From assembly GCF_037102585.1 (NCBI RefSeq), contig NW_027043831.1, forward strand, positions 1 through 64,000: a stretch of 64,000 nucleotides of DNA. The letters are read 5' to 3'. The stretch is from Saccharomycopsis crataegensis (lineage: Eukaryota > Ascomycota > Saccharomycetes > Ascoideales > Saccharomycopsidaceae). Below are positions 30,709-41,742 of this stretch, piece after piece. Numbering within the stretch: position 1 is the first letter of the stretch; every line of letters starts with the position of its first letter. Both the position numbers and the translations under genes were made by a program. The notes under the pieces are model-generated. The model made no database searches. It was given only the letters and a program-made list of their open reading frames with translations, and had not been told where the DNA came from.

Positions 30709-32317
30709 ATTGGGTGGAAGGCGTTTGAGGAGTAACGAGAAGATGAGGTTTTGTTGAATAACCAGGCAAATCAAAAGCTCGTTTGATAGAGTATATATAA
30801 TGATGATTACATTTAGTAAGACAAAGGCATGGATAATATATAGTCTATCCACGTTTTACCATTATTCACACTGTTCTTTTGTTTTGTGCCAGCTATCATG
30901 TTGAAGGAGACTTGACGCACGTGGCATGCTGTTTGGATGAACAGTGCGACGACACGCTGCCCCTTTTGGGTTGGATGTCGATACAATCGGTGGAATTTTG
31001 GATGAGAAAACGTGGGAAGGAGAGATAAGAAGCTTGGTTTGTTGAGCACCCATGTGAAATAGCAGGGACGAATCATGACCCTATTTGTTCTGGAGAAGGC
31101 GGAAGATCTTCTCCTTTAATGGAAGTAGTTTCTTCTTCTTATATTTCATGATTTTGTTCATTTTTTCTTTTTAATTTTGCCTCATAAATACTACAACGTT
31201 GAAAAAAAGCAAGAAATTCTCAGACACGTATGAAGGAATAGCTTGTATGTAAGCCAAGGGTCAATTCAAACATGACAAGCGAAAGATATCGAATTGATGT
31301 CACCCAGTAGATTTACTAGTCATTAACAATAGGATTAGGTGTTGGTTTTGGGTGCGCCCGGAAAAGGACAAATGGGGAAAGAGCAGCACTATGGGTCATG
31401 CCTAGATGTATCCGGACAAATAACCCAGGACATTACTGAGCCAGGGTATATATATCAGTGACACTGATAAGCGAGACATGTGCGTGTGTGTGTGTGTGTG
31501 CCCATATGGTTAATAAAATGAGACAAGGACATACATATATATATATATATATATATAAAATAATATTTTATTGGATTGGTGTCCTTTAATAGGCCTTATG
31601 ATGCACCGGGTATGCACCCCACACTGATTCAACATGGCAGGTTCTTTCTACACTGTTCTTCAATGCTGTGCCTTCCTTCCTTCCTTCCTTCCTTCCTTTC
31701 TTTCTGCCTTCCTTCCACAAACGACAGAGCCCAATCAAATAGAGAATGTCTTCACAATCATAACCCAGTTGGGTTCCCAATAAAGAACAAACTAAAGCTA
31801 CGTTGGTCTCTGCCTCACTATGTATTTCAACCTTTGATTGTTGTGAAATTATCTTTTCTGAGTAGCTTAGCGAGTGAGAGAACAGACTGTCTACAACCAA
31901 TTGGAGCTACAATATGTTTGGTATGTCAGCAATCTATTAGATGGAAGCAATTAGACAGTTTCAATAATGATCCAAATATCGCCGATTACCCTATCGTATC
32001 ACATGACAAGAGGCGGTAAAACCTGCCCGGAGGAAAAACACCACCCACACAGTGTGTGTGTGTGTGTGCAACAAGGGAAGACGGAGACTTTGGTCTGGTG
32101 ATGTCTATCAGTTTTTTTTTTTTTCTCTCTATTTTCTTGCCTGATCCCCTCCGTTGTTATTTTCCACGCGCTACCATCGCTTGTCAATCTCTTTCCTCAA
32201 GATTACAAAGCACGCCCATCTATACTCCCTCCAGGAAAAATAATAAAAATAATATTTATCATTTCCCCACTGGAGACTCATACCACAACATAGACAATTC
32301 CAAGTCAATACTCAACC
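30709..32317. promoter_or_regulatory. BTA1/LSC1 divergent intergenic region with CATGTGAAAT, CACGTG and microsatellites
   Basis: For BTA1: TATA box near 30789-30797, CACGTG at 30918-30923 (Cbf1-type E-box) and CATGTGAAAT at 31051-31060, which equals the core of the yeast inositol/choline-responsive element bound by Ino2/Ino4. A perfect 13-bp palindrome, TCAGTGACACTGA, is at 31455-31467. Simple repeats: TG-rich about 31480-31500, AT repeat about 31535-31556, CCTT repeat 31671-31699, and GT repeat about 32052-32068. Frames of up to 147 codons run through the simple repeats and are not convincing as genes. Confidence 0.65.
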
Positions 32318-33307
32318 ATGCTTAGACAATCATTCAAATCCGTGGCTAGAAGAAACTTCTCTTCTGCTGCTATTGCCAGAAGCTACGCTGATACCATCCC
32401 AAACCTCAAGGTTAATGCTGACACCAAGGTCATCTTCCAAGGTTTCACTGGGAAACAAGGTACCTTCCACGCCACACAAGCCATCGACTACGGTACCAAG
32501 ATTGTTGGGGGTACTAACCCAAAGAAAGCCGGCACCACTCACTTGGACTTGCCAGTTTTCGCCACTGTTGATGAAGCTGTCAGACAAACCGGTGCCACTG
32601 CCTCCGGTATCTTTGTCCCACCAACCATTGCTGCCGCTGCCATCGAAGAAGCCGTCGCCGCTGAAGTCCCATTGGTTGTGTGCATCACCGAAGGGATTCC
32701 ACAACATGACATGTTGAGAGTTCAAGACTTGTTGAAGACTCAATCAAAGACCAGATTAGTCGGTCCAAACTGTCCTGGTTTGATCGCCCCAGAACAATGT
32801 AAGATTGGTATCATGCCTTCCAGAATCCACAAGAAGGGTAAGATTGGTGTCGTTTCTAGATCCGGTACCTTGACTTACGAAGCTGTTGACCAAACCACCA
32901 AGGTTGGTTTGGGTCAATCCTTGGTCATCGGTATGGGTGGTGATCCATTCCCAGGTACCAACTTCATTGATGCCTTGACTTTGTTCTTGAATGACCCAGA
33001 AACCGAAGGGATCATCTTGATTGGTGAAATTGGTGGTTCCCAAGAAGAAGACGCTGCCGAATTCTTGAAATCTTACAACTTGACTAGAGACGTTCCAAAA
33101 CCAGTGGTTTCCTTCATTGCTGGTCTTACTGCTCCACCAGGTAGAAGAATGGGTCACGCTGGTGCCATCATCGCCGGTGGTAAGGGTGATGCTAAGTCTA
33201 AGATTGCCGCTTTGCAATCTGCCGGAGTTATCGTTGAACAATCTCCAGCCAGATTGGGTGCTTCTCTTTACAAAGAATTCATCAACAAGGGCTTGCTCAA
33301 AAACTAA
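32318..33307 (+). CDS. LSC1: Succinyl-CoA ligase alpha subunit, mitochondrial
   Basis: The 329-aa protein starts with a basic, serine-rich presequence ([23 protein letters not shown]) typical of mitochondrial import. It continues with the CoA-binding domain ([12 protein letters not shown]), the VGPNCPGLI segment and the ligase domain holding the phosphohistidine loop GHAGAI (His about 280). It works with the beta subunit Lsc2 in the TCA cycle, making ATP from succinyl-CoA. Codon use is strongly biased (Leu almost only TTG, no CTG), as expected of a highly expressed gene. The ATG at 32318 gives the full presequence. Confidence 0.96.
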   Translation: MLRQSFKSVARRNFSSAAIARSYADTIPNLKVNADTKVIFQGFTGKQGTFHATQAIDYGTKIVGGTNPKKAGTTHLDLPVFATVDEAVRQTGATASGIFVPPTIAAAAIEEAVAAEVPLVVCITEGIPQHDMLRVQDLLKTQSKTRLVGPNCPGLIAPEQCKIGIMPSRIHKKGKIGVVSRSGTLTYEAVDQTTKVGLGQSLVIGMGGDPFPGTNFIDALTLFLNDPETEGIILIGEIGGSQEEDAAEFLKSYNLTRDVPKPVVSFIAGLTAPPGRRMGHAGAIIAGGKGDAKSKIAALQSAGVIVEQSPARLGASLYKEFINKGLLKN

Positions 33308-34117
33308 GGTTTGTAATTTTGCTCAATCATAATATCATATCGTATATTTAATACATGTCAATTCAAAGAATGCTTTTTTATCTGTGACAACCTTACAGTG
33401 AAACAGGCTCCCCCCGGGGAACGGAAAAAAAAAGTTCTAAATGTTGCCAGTTACCCTGCTCCCCAAAGAATATAAAAAAGTTGAAAATTTTTTATTTTCC
33501 CATTCACTCCTGGTTGTCTTTTGAATCTCCTCAAGTATATGGGAGTGCAAATTTGTTAATTTGTACCTTTCAATTTATCTTATTGGAGCTTATTAAGTTC
33601 ATTTGATTGTGCTGTCTTTACAGGCCATACACGATTTAATGTGGTTTAAAGTTCCAGATTGAAGCTTTTCAACTTTAAAACCATTGCAATTGAGGTCGCT
33701 TTAATTAGCTAGACTCATGAATTTGTGATGACCTGAGTTTTGAAACATTTTGTACTTATTTTTTATCCCTTCGCATTTGTCGAAGTAAATCTGAAGAATC
33801 GTCCCTGGTAGATTATAATCTTTCTCGTACCCAGTTTCTAATGCGGTCCCATACCATCACAGTAATTCTTAACATACAGTTTCTAAAATGGTCCCATATC
33901 ATTTGATGATTTGTAATTACATTGTTTTCAGTAGTCAAGGATGATTAAAATACTGTGATTTAAAAATAATTTAGGGAAAACAAAAACAAACTAAAATTCC
34001 AATTTAAAAAATCGAACAAGACAAAAAATTTTTTTTTTTTTTTTCAAAATAAAAAATAGAAAAAAACATGAGATAAAGAGAGATATTGAAAAGATCAAGC
34101 TACTGTTATCCATCTGC
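33308..34117. other. Convergent intergenic region
   Basis: No gene is seen between the 3' ends of LSC1 and VMA13. A short imperfect direct repeat (CAGTTTCTAA..GGTCCCATA) occurs near 33832 and again 45 bp later, and a T-run lies near 34028-34044. Confidence 0.6.
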
Positions 34118-35587
34118 TCAAATTGCATGGGCTACCAACACTTGGGTGGTTTTCAAAGCCTCATATCTAAGATTAACATCCTTAGATGTCATTAATTCCA
34201 TAATCTTTGCCTTCGAGTCATCCAATTTACTTAAAACAGCAAGAGCTTCAGGAACGTAGGTAATGATTTGACAAATGTCATTGCAGATCACCGACAAGAT
34301 CTTGTTCAAGTTCTTTTCTTGGTCATTTGTAAGGTTTTTATTGTTTGTGTTTTCTGTGATGATTTTGTTGAGCAATGCAATCAATTGTTTGAATAACTTG
34401 TAATTTTGATCCTTGAATTTGCTGGCATAATTGCTCCAGAATTCCTTCGATCTGTGTGGAGGAGACCAAGTCATCACCCCAGAGTCCAATTCAAGTAAGT
34501 ATTCATCAAAACTGGTGAGTTTCTCGTAATTTTCATTGAGAATTTCTAACATTTTCGCCAAGTCTTCAATCAATTCTTGATCAGCCCACTTTCTATCATT
34601 CAAATTCTTGATTATTGACAAAGAATCGTTCAACAACAAGATTTTAATAACCTTAATTCTTTCCTGTTCATACCCATTACCATTTATGAAATTCACCAAG
34701 ATTGAAATTGACAATCTGACAATTTTTTCCTTGATTGAATCTTTGGAGATGTTGACCAAAATCTTGATCAAGTTGTTATAGTTCATTGGTAATTCTGTAG
34801 AGATTTTATCGTTGAAACTCAACAACCATAATGACAACAAAGTCAAGTACTGAACTTGTAGGGATGATTTCTTATTCTTCAATAAATTGATTAAAGGAGG
34901 AATGAATTTATTATTTTTCAACCAGAAAATGTTTCTATGGTTCTTGATTGTCAATAACTCAGATAACACTTGGACTGAAATATTTTGCAAGTTCAAGTTT
35001 GAAGAGTTAATCAACTCAGAAAACAAAACATCGAACAATTTCAATAATCCGTCCTTGTTTTCGTTGGTGGTGATTGGTTTAAGTAAATATAACACCGCCA
35101 AATTGTTAATCACCAACAATTTAATATCCTCATCATTAGAGTTCAAATGGTTCAAAAACGTTTGGTATGGCAAACTGGTATCAACATCATTCAAACTCAA
35201 CAAGGATTCTTGGAATTCTTTCAAATTGGTCATCAAGTCCAAAATTAAGTTGAGCAAGTATTTGATAATGTCATCCCTAGTAATTTTTGATAATAAGCTG
35301 AACGCAGTGGTGGTGTAAAGATCAATTTCTGGAATAATCTTGCCAAAATCTTTTTCTGTAGTGACTCTTCCTAAGAATTCCAAACGATTAGCCTCGTCAT
35401 TGGTCAATAATCCTGATTTTATAAGGGCAAACCATGGAATTACACGTTGACGGATGGCGTTTCGCGAATCGTCTAAATACTGACTTTCAATAGTGAAAGG
35501 AGCAATACTCTAGGTTCATCAAAGTTAGTATGAAACGAAAATATATGTATTAATAAGCGGAAAAGCACTTTTGTAACTACTAACCAT
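34118..35587 (-). CDS. VMA13: V-ATPase subunit H (Vma13), two exons
   Basis: The product is 464 aa (S. cerevisiae Vma13: 478). It is an alpha-helical armadillo-like protein that couples the V1 and Vo sectors and silences free V1. Exon 2 is 34118-35509; exon 1 is only the ATG at 35585-35587. The 75-nt intron (35510-35584) has donor GTTAGT, a perfect TACTAAC branch box (35524-35530) and acceptor CTAG, with the branch A 15 nt from the acceptor. Splicing gives MSIAPFTIESQYLDDSRNAI, then RQRVIPWFALIKSGLLT, which matches the conserved N-terminal start of subunit H (YLDD.R..IR.R.IPW). An unspliced start would lose this part. The only other nearby donor-like word (GTAGTT) would put the exon out of frame. 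Central WSPPHRSKEFWSNY and C-terminal residues also fit the family. Confidence 0.9.
35510..35584 (-). other. Spliceosomal intron of VMA13, directly after the start codon
   Basis: A 75-nt intron with donor GTTAGT (35579-35584), branch TACTAAC (35524-35530) and acceptor CTAG ending at 35510. It separates the ATG from the rest of the coding sequence. This is the only intron I found in the window. Confidence 0.85.
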
Positions 35588-36138
35588 TTTTGTTCTCCTT
35601 TGTTTTCCTTTATCTCTTGGGGGTCTTCTATTTGATTTCACGAATTATCATTATCTTTTCAATTTTAGGGGAAAAAAAAAAAAAAAAAGAGGTAAATATC
35701 TTGTCATGTGATAGGTCATGTGACAGGTCATCTGAACATTGCGGCCGGATTGGAGTTAATTGGTTGTCTGGAGGGATAATTGATATCGGTCAAATAAGTC
35801 AGGACCTACAAAGACATCACCGATAACTCATGGTTGATATATAGAATTATAGCTGTGGCGGTATGAGGAAACTAGCGGCTCGGCTCGAATTATTCTCGGC
35901 CGCTGGATAATGTATTTTTCCAGGATGTTGTTGCGCATGAAAAGTGAAAAGTGAGAGCACCGTATTAGTTACTACGAATATCTCTACTCCAAGTTTCCAA
36001 TAACAATAAACTATGCACCACCTCTTATGCTTTTATAGCTATTTGTTGAGCAATTGTATCGAGGAATTATATCATTCAAAGTATGGGCCCCCAGTATTTC
36101 GCCACTATTTTTCACTGTGCAGTTAATCGTCATCTCGG

Positions 36139-36157
36139 TCGGCCAAATCTTGGCCGA
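36139..36157. promoter_or_regulatory. Perfect palindrome TCGGCCAA-ATC-TTGGCCGA (CGG-N11-CCG) upstream of the ABC transporter
   Basis: The 8-bp arms are perfect, with a 3-bp spacer, about 130 bp before the transporter ATG. Read as zinc-cluster half sites it is CGG-N11-CCG, the spacing of the Gal4 class of Zn2Cys6 factors. Zinc-cluster regulators (Pdr1, Tac1, Upc2 and others) control drug pumps in yeasts, though the known pump sites have different spacing. Further CGG/CCG words lie at 35740-35760 and 35878-35905 in the same intergenic stretch (35588-36288), which otherwise holds no gene. Confidence 0.6.
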
Positions 36158-36288
36158 CTTGGTGGTTATCGTTAGAATCTTAGATTTATTATCGCAAAAA
36201 ATTTTTCGCTTAATAATATATAAAGTGACCGAGCTCCACTTGAAATGACTTTACTCTCTTTCACTCTTTTCAATCTGTTGTGCCAACA

Positions 36289-39200
36289 ATGTCTGAAAAA
36301 TCCGGTTATTCACACTCATTTGACGACAACGTCGAAGACTACCATCCTGGTGAAAAGTCAGCCAATAGGTTGACCAAATCAATTTCAAGGATATCTTCAA
36401 GAATTTCGGGTAGTTTTGCTAGAGCCGATGATGTTGAAGGTCAAACTGACCAAGCAATTTTCGCTAACCATCTACAGAATGCTGTCTCTAACCCACAAAC
36501 CGTGGAAAGAATCCAATCTTTGGCAAGAACTTTGTCAAGAAAAACCAAGAAAGAATTAAATAAATTCGAAATTGACACTGAAGAATTTGATTTGCAACTG
36601 TTGCTTGATTATTTGCAATCAAAAGCTTCTGAACAAAACATTACTTCCTCACATGCTGGTGTTGCATTCAAAGACGTTGTTGCTTCTGGTAAAGATGTCA
36701 ATGCTGCTTATGCCCCAACTGTTTACGAAATGATGTTAGCCGCTCTCAACTTTTTTCCAAATTTGGTGAAAAAAGATACAACACCTCATCGTGATATCAT
36801 CAAAGGATTCAATGGGGTTCTTGAATCTGGTGAAATGTGTCTTGTCCTTGGTCGTCCTGGTGCCGGGTGTAGTACTTTTTTGAAAACTTTGACTGGGGAA
36901 ACTAGTGAATTGACTTCTTTTGGCGGTGATTTCTCTTATGATGGTTTATCCCATGAAGAAATGATGACCTTGTTCAAGAATTACATTATTTACAATCCCG
37001 AACTAGATGACCATTTCCCAACCATTACGGTGAAAGAAACTATTGATTTTGCTTTGAAAACCAAAACTCCTGAAACCAGAATTGATGGTATGACCAGATC
37101 TCAATACGTTAACAACATGAGAGACTTATGGTGTACCGTTTTTGGTTTGAGACACACTTATGCCACCAATGTCGGTAATGACTTCGTTAGAGGTGTTTCT
37201 GGTGGTGAAAGAAAGAGAGTATCTATTGTGGAAGCCTTATCATGTGATGCTTCGATTTATGCATGGGATAATGCCACCAGAGGGCTAGATGCCTCTACGG
37301 CTTTGGAGTTCTCCCAAGCTATTAGAGTCGCTACCAACATGTTGAAGAATTCAGCTTTCGTGGCGATTTATCAAGCTGGGGAAAATATTTACGAATTGTT
37401 TGACAAAGTTACTGTCGTTTACTTGGGTAAACAAATCTACTGGGGTCCTGCAGAAAAGGCTAAAGCCTACTTTGAAAAAATGGGTTGGCAATGTCCTCAA
37501 AGAATGACCACTCCAGAATTTTTGACCTCGCTTACCGATCCAAATGGTAGAATTACAAAGCCTGGTTTTGAAAATAAAGTTCCTCAAACCTCAGAGGAAT
37601 TTGAAGAGTATTGGTTGAACTCTCCTGAGTACCAAGAGTTGATGACCGAGTACGATAACTATATCGCTGGACATTCTCATGATGATACCTTGAACAGATT
37701 AGAAATTGCCACTTCCCAGCGAAAACAAAAATTATTGAGAAAATCCTCACCATTTGTCGTTTCATACTTTCTGCAACTTTGTTACTTGGTCACCCGTGGT
37801 CTTCAAAGAGCCAGAGGTGATATGACTTATATTACCATTTATTTGACCACTTTCCTTGTTAAAGGTTTGATCGTTGGTTCTATGTTTTACAACATTCCTG
37901 AAGACACTTCTGGTGCTGATTCTCGACTGGGTATTCTTTTCTACTGTCTTGTTTACTGTGCCGTTACTTCTTTGGCAGAAATCGCAAAATCTTTTGCCAA
38001 CAGAAAGATCACCTTGAAACAAAAATCTTATTCTATGTACCATTTGTCTGCCGAAGCTTTGCAAGAAATTGTTACGGAGATGCCAGTGAAAATTTGTGCT
38101 ATTATCATTTTAGCATTGACTTCTTACTGGATGCCTAATTTGAAACATCAAGCAGGCCCATTCTTCATGTACTTGATTTTCTTATTTTTGATCAACCAAT
38201 GTTTCTCATTTATGTTCAAATTAATCGCTACTTTGGCTTATGATGGGGAAACCGCTCATGCCCTTGGTGGATTGTGGGTGATTATGTTGGCAGTTTATTG
38301 TGGTTTTATTATGAAATTGCCATTCGCTCATCATGTTCTTAAGTGGGTCCACTGGATCAACCCAATGTACTATTGTTACGAACAACTCATGGCTACCGAA
38401 TTCCACGGCAGACTTATGAAATGTGCTGAAATGGTTCCTAATGGCCCTTCATATGATGCTTTTGGCATTGCCAACAAAGTCTGCTCCCTTTATGGTTCTA
38501 TTGCTGGACAAGAGTATATCAGTGGTGATGCTTACATCAAGAAACAATATAGTATGGAATATAAGCATACATGGAGAAATTTTGGTATTAACATTGCCTG
38601 GACCGCTGGTTTCATTATTGTCTATACTATTCTTTCAGAATATTTGAAGAATGTTGTTGGCGGCGGGGATATGTTGTTGTATAAGCGTGGCCACTTACCA
38701 AAGAACTCCAATGAGTCTATTGACGGTAAAGTTGCCAACAGAGAAGAAATGATGAAAGCTTTGAATGAACCTGGTGCTGATTTGCAAAAAATTGTTGCCG
38801 AAAAGGACGTCTTCTCATGGCAAAATTTGGACTACGTTATTCCTTACGATGGAGCTACCAGACAATTGTTGGACAATATTCAAGGTTATGTCAAGCCAGG
38901 TAATATGATTGCGTTGATGGGTGAGTCTGGGGCTGGTAAAACCACTCTTTTGAATACCTTGGCTCAAAGAATCAACTTTGGGGTTATCACTGGTGATATT
39001 TTAGTGAATGGTAGACCAATTGACGCTTCTTTCAAGAGAAGAACTGGCTATGTGCAACAACAAGATTTACATTTGGCGGAATGCTCTGTTAGAGAATCAT
39101 TAAGATTTGCTGCTGATTTACGTCAACCTAAGGCCACCCCTCAATCAGAAAAATACGAATACGTTGAAACTATCATTAAGTTGTTAGGCATGCAAAACTA

Positions 39201-40839
39201 TGCTGAAGCTATCGTTGGTAAAATTGGTCGTGGTCTTAACGTTGAACAAAGAAAGAAATTGTCCATTGCTGTTGAATTGGTTGCCAAGCCATCATTGTTA
39301 TTGTTCCTCGATGAACCAACTTCTGGTTTGGATTCCCAATCTGCTTGGTCTATTATTCAATTCTTGCGGGCCTTGGCTGATTCTGGTCAAGCGATTTTGT
39401 GTACCATCCATCAACCATCAGCGACTTTATTTGAAGTGTTTGACAAGTTATTGTTGTTGAAAAAAGGTGGTAAGACTGTTTATTTTGGTGATATTGGCCC
39501 ACATTCTGAAACCATGTTGAATTATTTCGAAAGACAATCGGGAGTCAAGTGTGCTACACAAGAAAATCCTGCTGAATATATTTTGAATTGTATTGGTGCT
39601 GGTGCCACCGCCTCTGCCGCTGATGATTGGCATGAGCTTTGGATTAACTCCCCTGAATATCAACAAGTTACTGAGGAAATCGCGGTATTGCACAGAGAAT
39701 TGCCATTGAGACCAGTGGCTGAAAATGCTGACACTTTGAAATCGACTTTTGCCACTTCATGGGATAAACAGATGTGGTATGTTTTGAAGAGAACGTTCTT
39801 GCAATTCTGGAGATCTCCAATTTACATTCGTGCCAAGTTCTTGGAATGTGTTTCTTGTTCGTTATTCTTGGGTATTTCTTTCATTGGTTTAAACACATCA
39901 GCGTCTTCTGCCACTAATGCATTTGCCTCAGTTTTCATGTTATTGGTGATTGCTTTAGCCATGATTAACCAAACACATGTTTTCGCTTATCCATCCAGAC
40001 AATTGTACGAAGTTAGAGAAGCAGCTTCCAATACTTTCCACTGGTCTTGTCTTTTGTTGTGCCATACTTTTGTTGAAGTAGTCTGGTCAACCATTTGTAT
40101 GTTTTTATGCTGGGTCTGCTTTTTCTGGCCAGCCATTCAAGGGCATGGCTCTGTCGAAAGAAACGGTTATTTCTTCTTTGTCTTTGTGTTAATCTTCCCT
40201 CTTTATTTTATCAGTTACGGTTTATGGATCCTCTATTTCTCTCCAAATGTTCCTTCTGCTGCAATGATCAACTCCATGCTTTTCGCTGCCCTCATGTTGT
40301 TTTGTGGGATTTTGCAACCTGAACAATTCATGCCTGGCTTTTGGACTTTTATGTACAAAGCCTCACCATTCACTTATTTTGTCGATTCCTTTGTTTCTGC
40401 CCTTGTCCATAATAGAGAAGTCAAGTGTACCAAAGATGAATTTTTATCCTTCCCACCACCTGCTGGTCAAACTTGTGGTAGTTACATGGAGGATTATATG
40501 AATGCTTCTACTTTCACCGGTTACCTCAAGGATGCTAGTGCTACTGATATGTGCCACTATTGCCAATATAATTACCAAGATGAAGTTGTTGCCCAATTCA
40601 ATGTCAAATGGGAACACAGATGGAGAAATTTTGGATTCTTCTGGGTCTATATTGTTTTCAATTTCGCTGCCATGTTGGGTTGCTATTACATTATGAGAGT
40701 CAAGGTCTGGAGTTTGAAATCAGTTCTTGATTTCAAAAAATGGTTTAATGGTCCTCACAAGGATAAGCATGAAAAAGATACCACTGTCTTCCAACAAAAA
40801 CCAGGAGACGAAAAGGTGCTTAAGCCAAAAAATCTTTAA
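36289..40839 (+). CDS. PDR-type ABC multidrug transporter (Pdr5/Cdr/Snq2 family)
   Basis: The 1516-aa full-size ABCG pump has the reverse (NBD-TMD)2 order of fungal PDR proteins. NBD1 has the degenerate Walker A GRPGAGCSTF (about 185-194, Cys in place of Lys) and signature VSGGERKR. NBD2 has a canonical Walker A GESGAGKTT (about 876-884) and the altered signature LNVEQRKKLSI. This cross-over asymmetry is a hallmark of the family. Each half ends in about six membrane segments, with an extracellular cysteine-containing loop before the last helix (CTKDEFLSFPPP, CHYCQYN). It exports drugs, sterols or lipids at the plasma membrane. The frame opens three codons earlier at a GTG; the ATG at 36289 (MSEKSGYS) is the start. 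At least three CTG codons occur (near 36595, 37771 and 37926). Confidence 0.93.
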   Translation: MSEKSGYSHSFDDNVEDYHPGEKSANRLTKSISRISSRISGSFARADDVEGQTDQAIFANHLQNAVSNPQTVERIQSLARTLSRKTKKELNKFEIDTEEFDLQLLLDYLQSKASEQNITSSHAGVAFKDVVASGKDVNAAYAPTVYEMMLAALNFFPNLVKKDTTPHRDIIKGFNGVLESGEMCLVLGRPGAGCSTFLKTLTGETSELTSFGGDFSYDGLSHEEMMTLFKNYIIYNPELDDHFPTITVKETIDFALKTKTPETRIDGMTRSQYVNNMRDLWCTVFGLRHTYATNVGNDFVRGVSGGERKRVSIVEALSCDASIYAWDNATRGLDASTALEFSQAIRVATNMLKNSAFVAIYQAGENIYELFDKVTVVYLGKQIYWGPAEKAKAYFEKMGWQCPQRMTTPEFLTSLTDPNGRITKPGFENKVPQTSEEFEEYWLNSPEYQELMTEYDNYIAGHSHDDTLNRLEIATSQRKQKLLRKSSPFVVSYFLQLCYLVTRGLQRARGDMTYITIYLTTFLVKGLIVGSMFYNIPEDTSGADSRLGILFYCLVYCAVTSLAEIAKSFANRKITLKQKSYSMYHLSAEALQEIVTEMPVKICAIIILALTSYWMPNLKHQAGPFFMYLIFLFLINQCFSFMFKLIATLAYDGETAHALGGLWVIMLAVYCGFIMKLPFAHHVLKWVHWINPMYYCYEQLMATEFHGRLMKCAEMVPNGPSYDAFGIANKVCSLYGSIAGQEYISGDAYIKKQYSMEYKHTWRNFGINIAWTAGFIIVYTILSEYLKNVVGGGDMLLYKRGHLPKNSNESIDGKVANREEMMKALNEPGADLQKIVAEKDVFSWQNLDYVIPYDGATRQLLDNIQGYVKPGNMIALMGESGAGKTTLLNTLAQRINFGVITGDILVNGRPIDASFKRRTGYVQQQDLHLAECSVRESLRFAADLRQPKATPQSEKYEYVETIIKLLGMQNYAEAIVGKIGRGLNVEQRKKLSIAVELVAKPSLLLFLDEPTSGLDSQSAWSIIQFLRALADSGQAILCTIHQPSATLFEVFDKLLLLKKGGKTVYFGDIGPHSETMLNYFERQSGVKCATQENPAEYILNCIGAGATASAADDWHELWINSPEYQQVTEEIAVLHRELPLRPVAENADTLKSTFATSWDKQMWYVLKRTFLQFWRSPIYIRAKFLECVSCSLFLGISFIGLNTSASSATNAFASVFMLLVIALAMINQTHVFAYPSRQLYEVREAASNTFHWSCLLLCHTFVEVVWSTICMFLCWVCFFWPAIQGHGSVERNGYFFFVFVLIFPLYFISYGLWILYFSPNVPSAAMINSMLFAALMLFCGILQPEQFMPGFWTFMYKASPFTYFVDSFVSALVHNREVKCTKDEFLSFPPPAGQTCGSYMEDYMNASTFTGYLKDASATDMCHYCQYNYQDEVVAQFNVKWEHRWRNFGFFWVYIVFNFAAMLGCYYIMRVKVWSLKSVLDFKKWFNGPHKDKHEKDTTVFQQKPGDEKVLKPKNL

Positions 40840-41277
40840 CAACTTTAATATTCAACTTAACCATATTTTATTTTTCATTGATATCTAGAGATACATTGTT
40901 TTCTATACGTTTAAATTTTCTCAACAATTATCTTTTCCTTCATTTTCTCAAACCCATTGTTTCACTTTCACCTTTCATACAGTAAATCAAATACATGAAA
41001 CTTATCAAAATTTTGAAATAATTATTTCTCTGGTATCTTCATTATTCTTGTTACACTTCTACTGAAAGGCAAATCTTTCGCCTGAATTTCTCAAGAAAAT
41101 ACTGTTGTAGAGCGACTTCCTTCAGGCTTAGAAGAGCACATTATAAGTACAAATCATGAATTTACATGGATTTAAAAAAAAAAAAAAAGAAAGGGGTCAT
41201 AAAATTATTTATTCAATTTGACTTATATTTCTGTGATAATAATAAGATAACATATTGTAGATAATTAATGTAACAGA
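40840..41277. other. Convergent 3' region, nothing recognised
   Basis: AT-rich spacer between the ABC transporter and the 154-aa gene, with an A-run near 41175-41188. I see no gene or motif. Confidence 0.5.
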
Positions 41278-41742
41278 TTACAAAAGACTTTCAATATCCT
41301 TACCGGCATCACTAGCGTTCCAGCCAACCTTGTTCTTTGGAATTTGAAGGGTGATAGAGCCTTCGGTTAACTTAGATTTGCAGTAAAAACCTTCTTCAGT
41401 TGGGAGAACGGTAATAATGAGCTTTGGATTTTTACCAACAACATCCTGGATCGCTTCTTTGTAATCATCGTCCTTTTCAAACTTCATTTCACCCCAACGA
41501 GCGACACCATTAACGTATTGAAAAGCAGTACCACCAACAAGCTTCCAAGGTTCTTGCTGCTTGTTCATGGTTTTTGGGTTGAGCATAATGTCATTGAACA
41601 AGGCAATATAGTCGGCTTCCAATTCAACAGAGTCGAAACCATAAGCAGCCTTGATTTTGGCAAGAGCTTGATCGACTTTTGCTTGGACTTCTTTGATGTT
41701 CTTCTTGGAAAGCAAAGGAAGTTTTGTGATTGGTTCAGACAT
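41278..41742 (-). CDS. Uncharacterised 154-aa protein
   Basis: I do not recognise the family. The product is lysine- and glutamate-rich with no signal peptide or membrane segment. It starts MSEPITKLPLLSKKNIKEVQ, followed by a predicted helix (AKVDQALAKIKAAYGFD), and has an aromatic centre (WKLVGGTAFQYVNGVARWGE) and a C-terminal half that reads like beta strands (KLIITVLPTEEGFYC; EGSITLQIP). It ends GWNASDAGKDIESLL. Codon use is like that of expressed genes (TTG, GGT, CCA preferred), and an AT-rich TATA-like stretch (41750-41768) lies just upstream of the ATG, so it is very probably a real gene coding for a small cytosolic protein. Confidence 0.75.
   Translation of the reverse strand: MSEPITKLPLLSKKNIKEVQAKVDQALAKIKAAYGFDSVELEADYIALFNDIMLNPKTMNKQQEPWKLVGGTAFQYVNGVARWGEMKFEKDDDYKEAIQDVVGKNPKLIITVLPTEEGFYCKSKLTEGSITLQIPKNKVGWNASDAGKDIESLL

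Noticed and set aside
30709-30852. N-terminal extension of BTA1 by 48 residues
   Set aside because: The extension contains the likely TATA box and would add an unconserved hydrophobic stretch; ATG 30708 fits better.
31576-32019. A 147-codon + frame between BTA1 and LSC1
   Set aside because: It runs through CCTT repeats, lies in a divergent promoter and has no protein-like features; the minus-strand counterpart is equally long.
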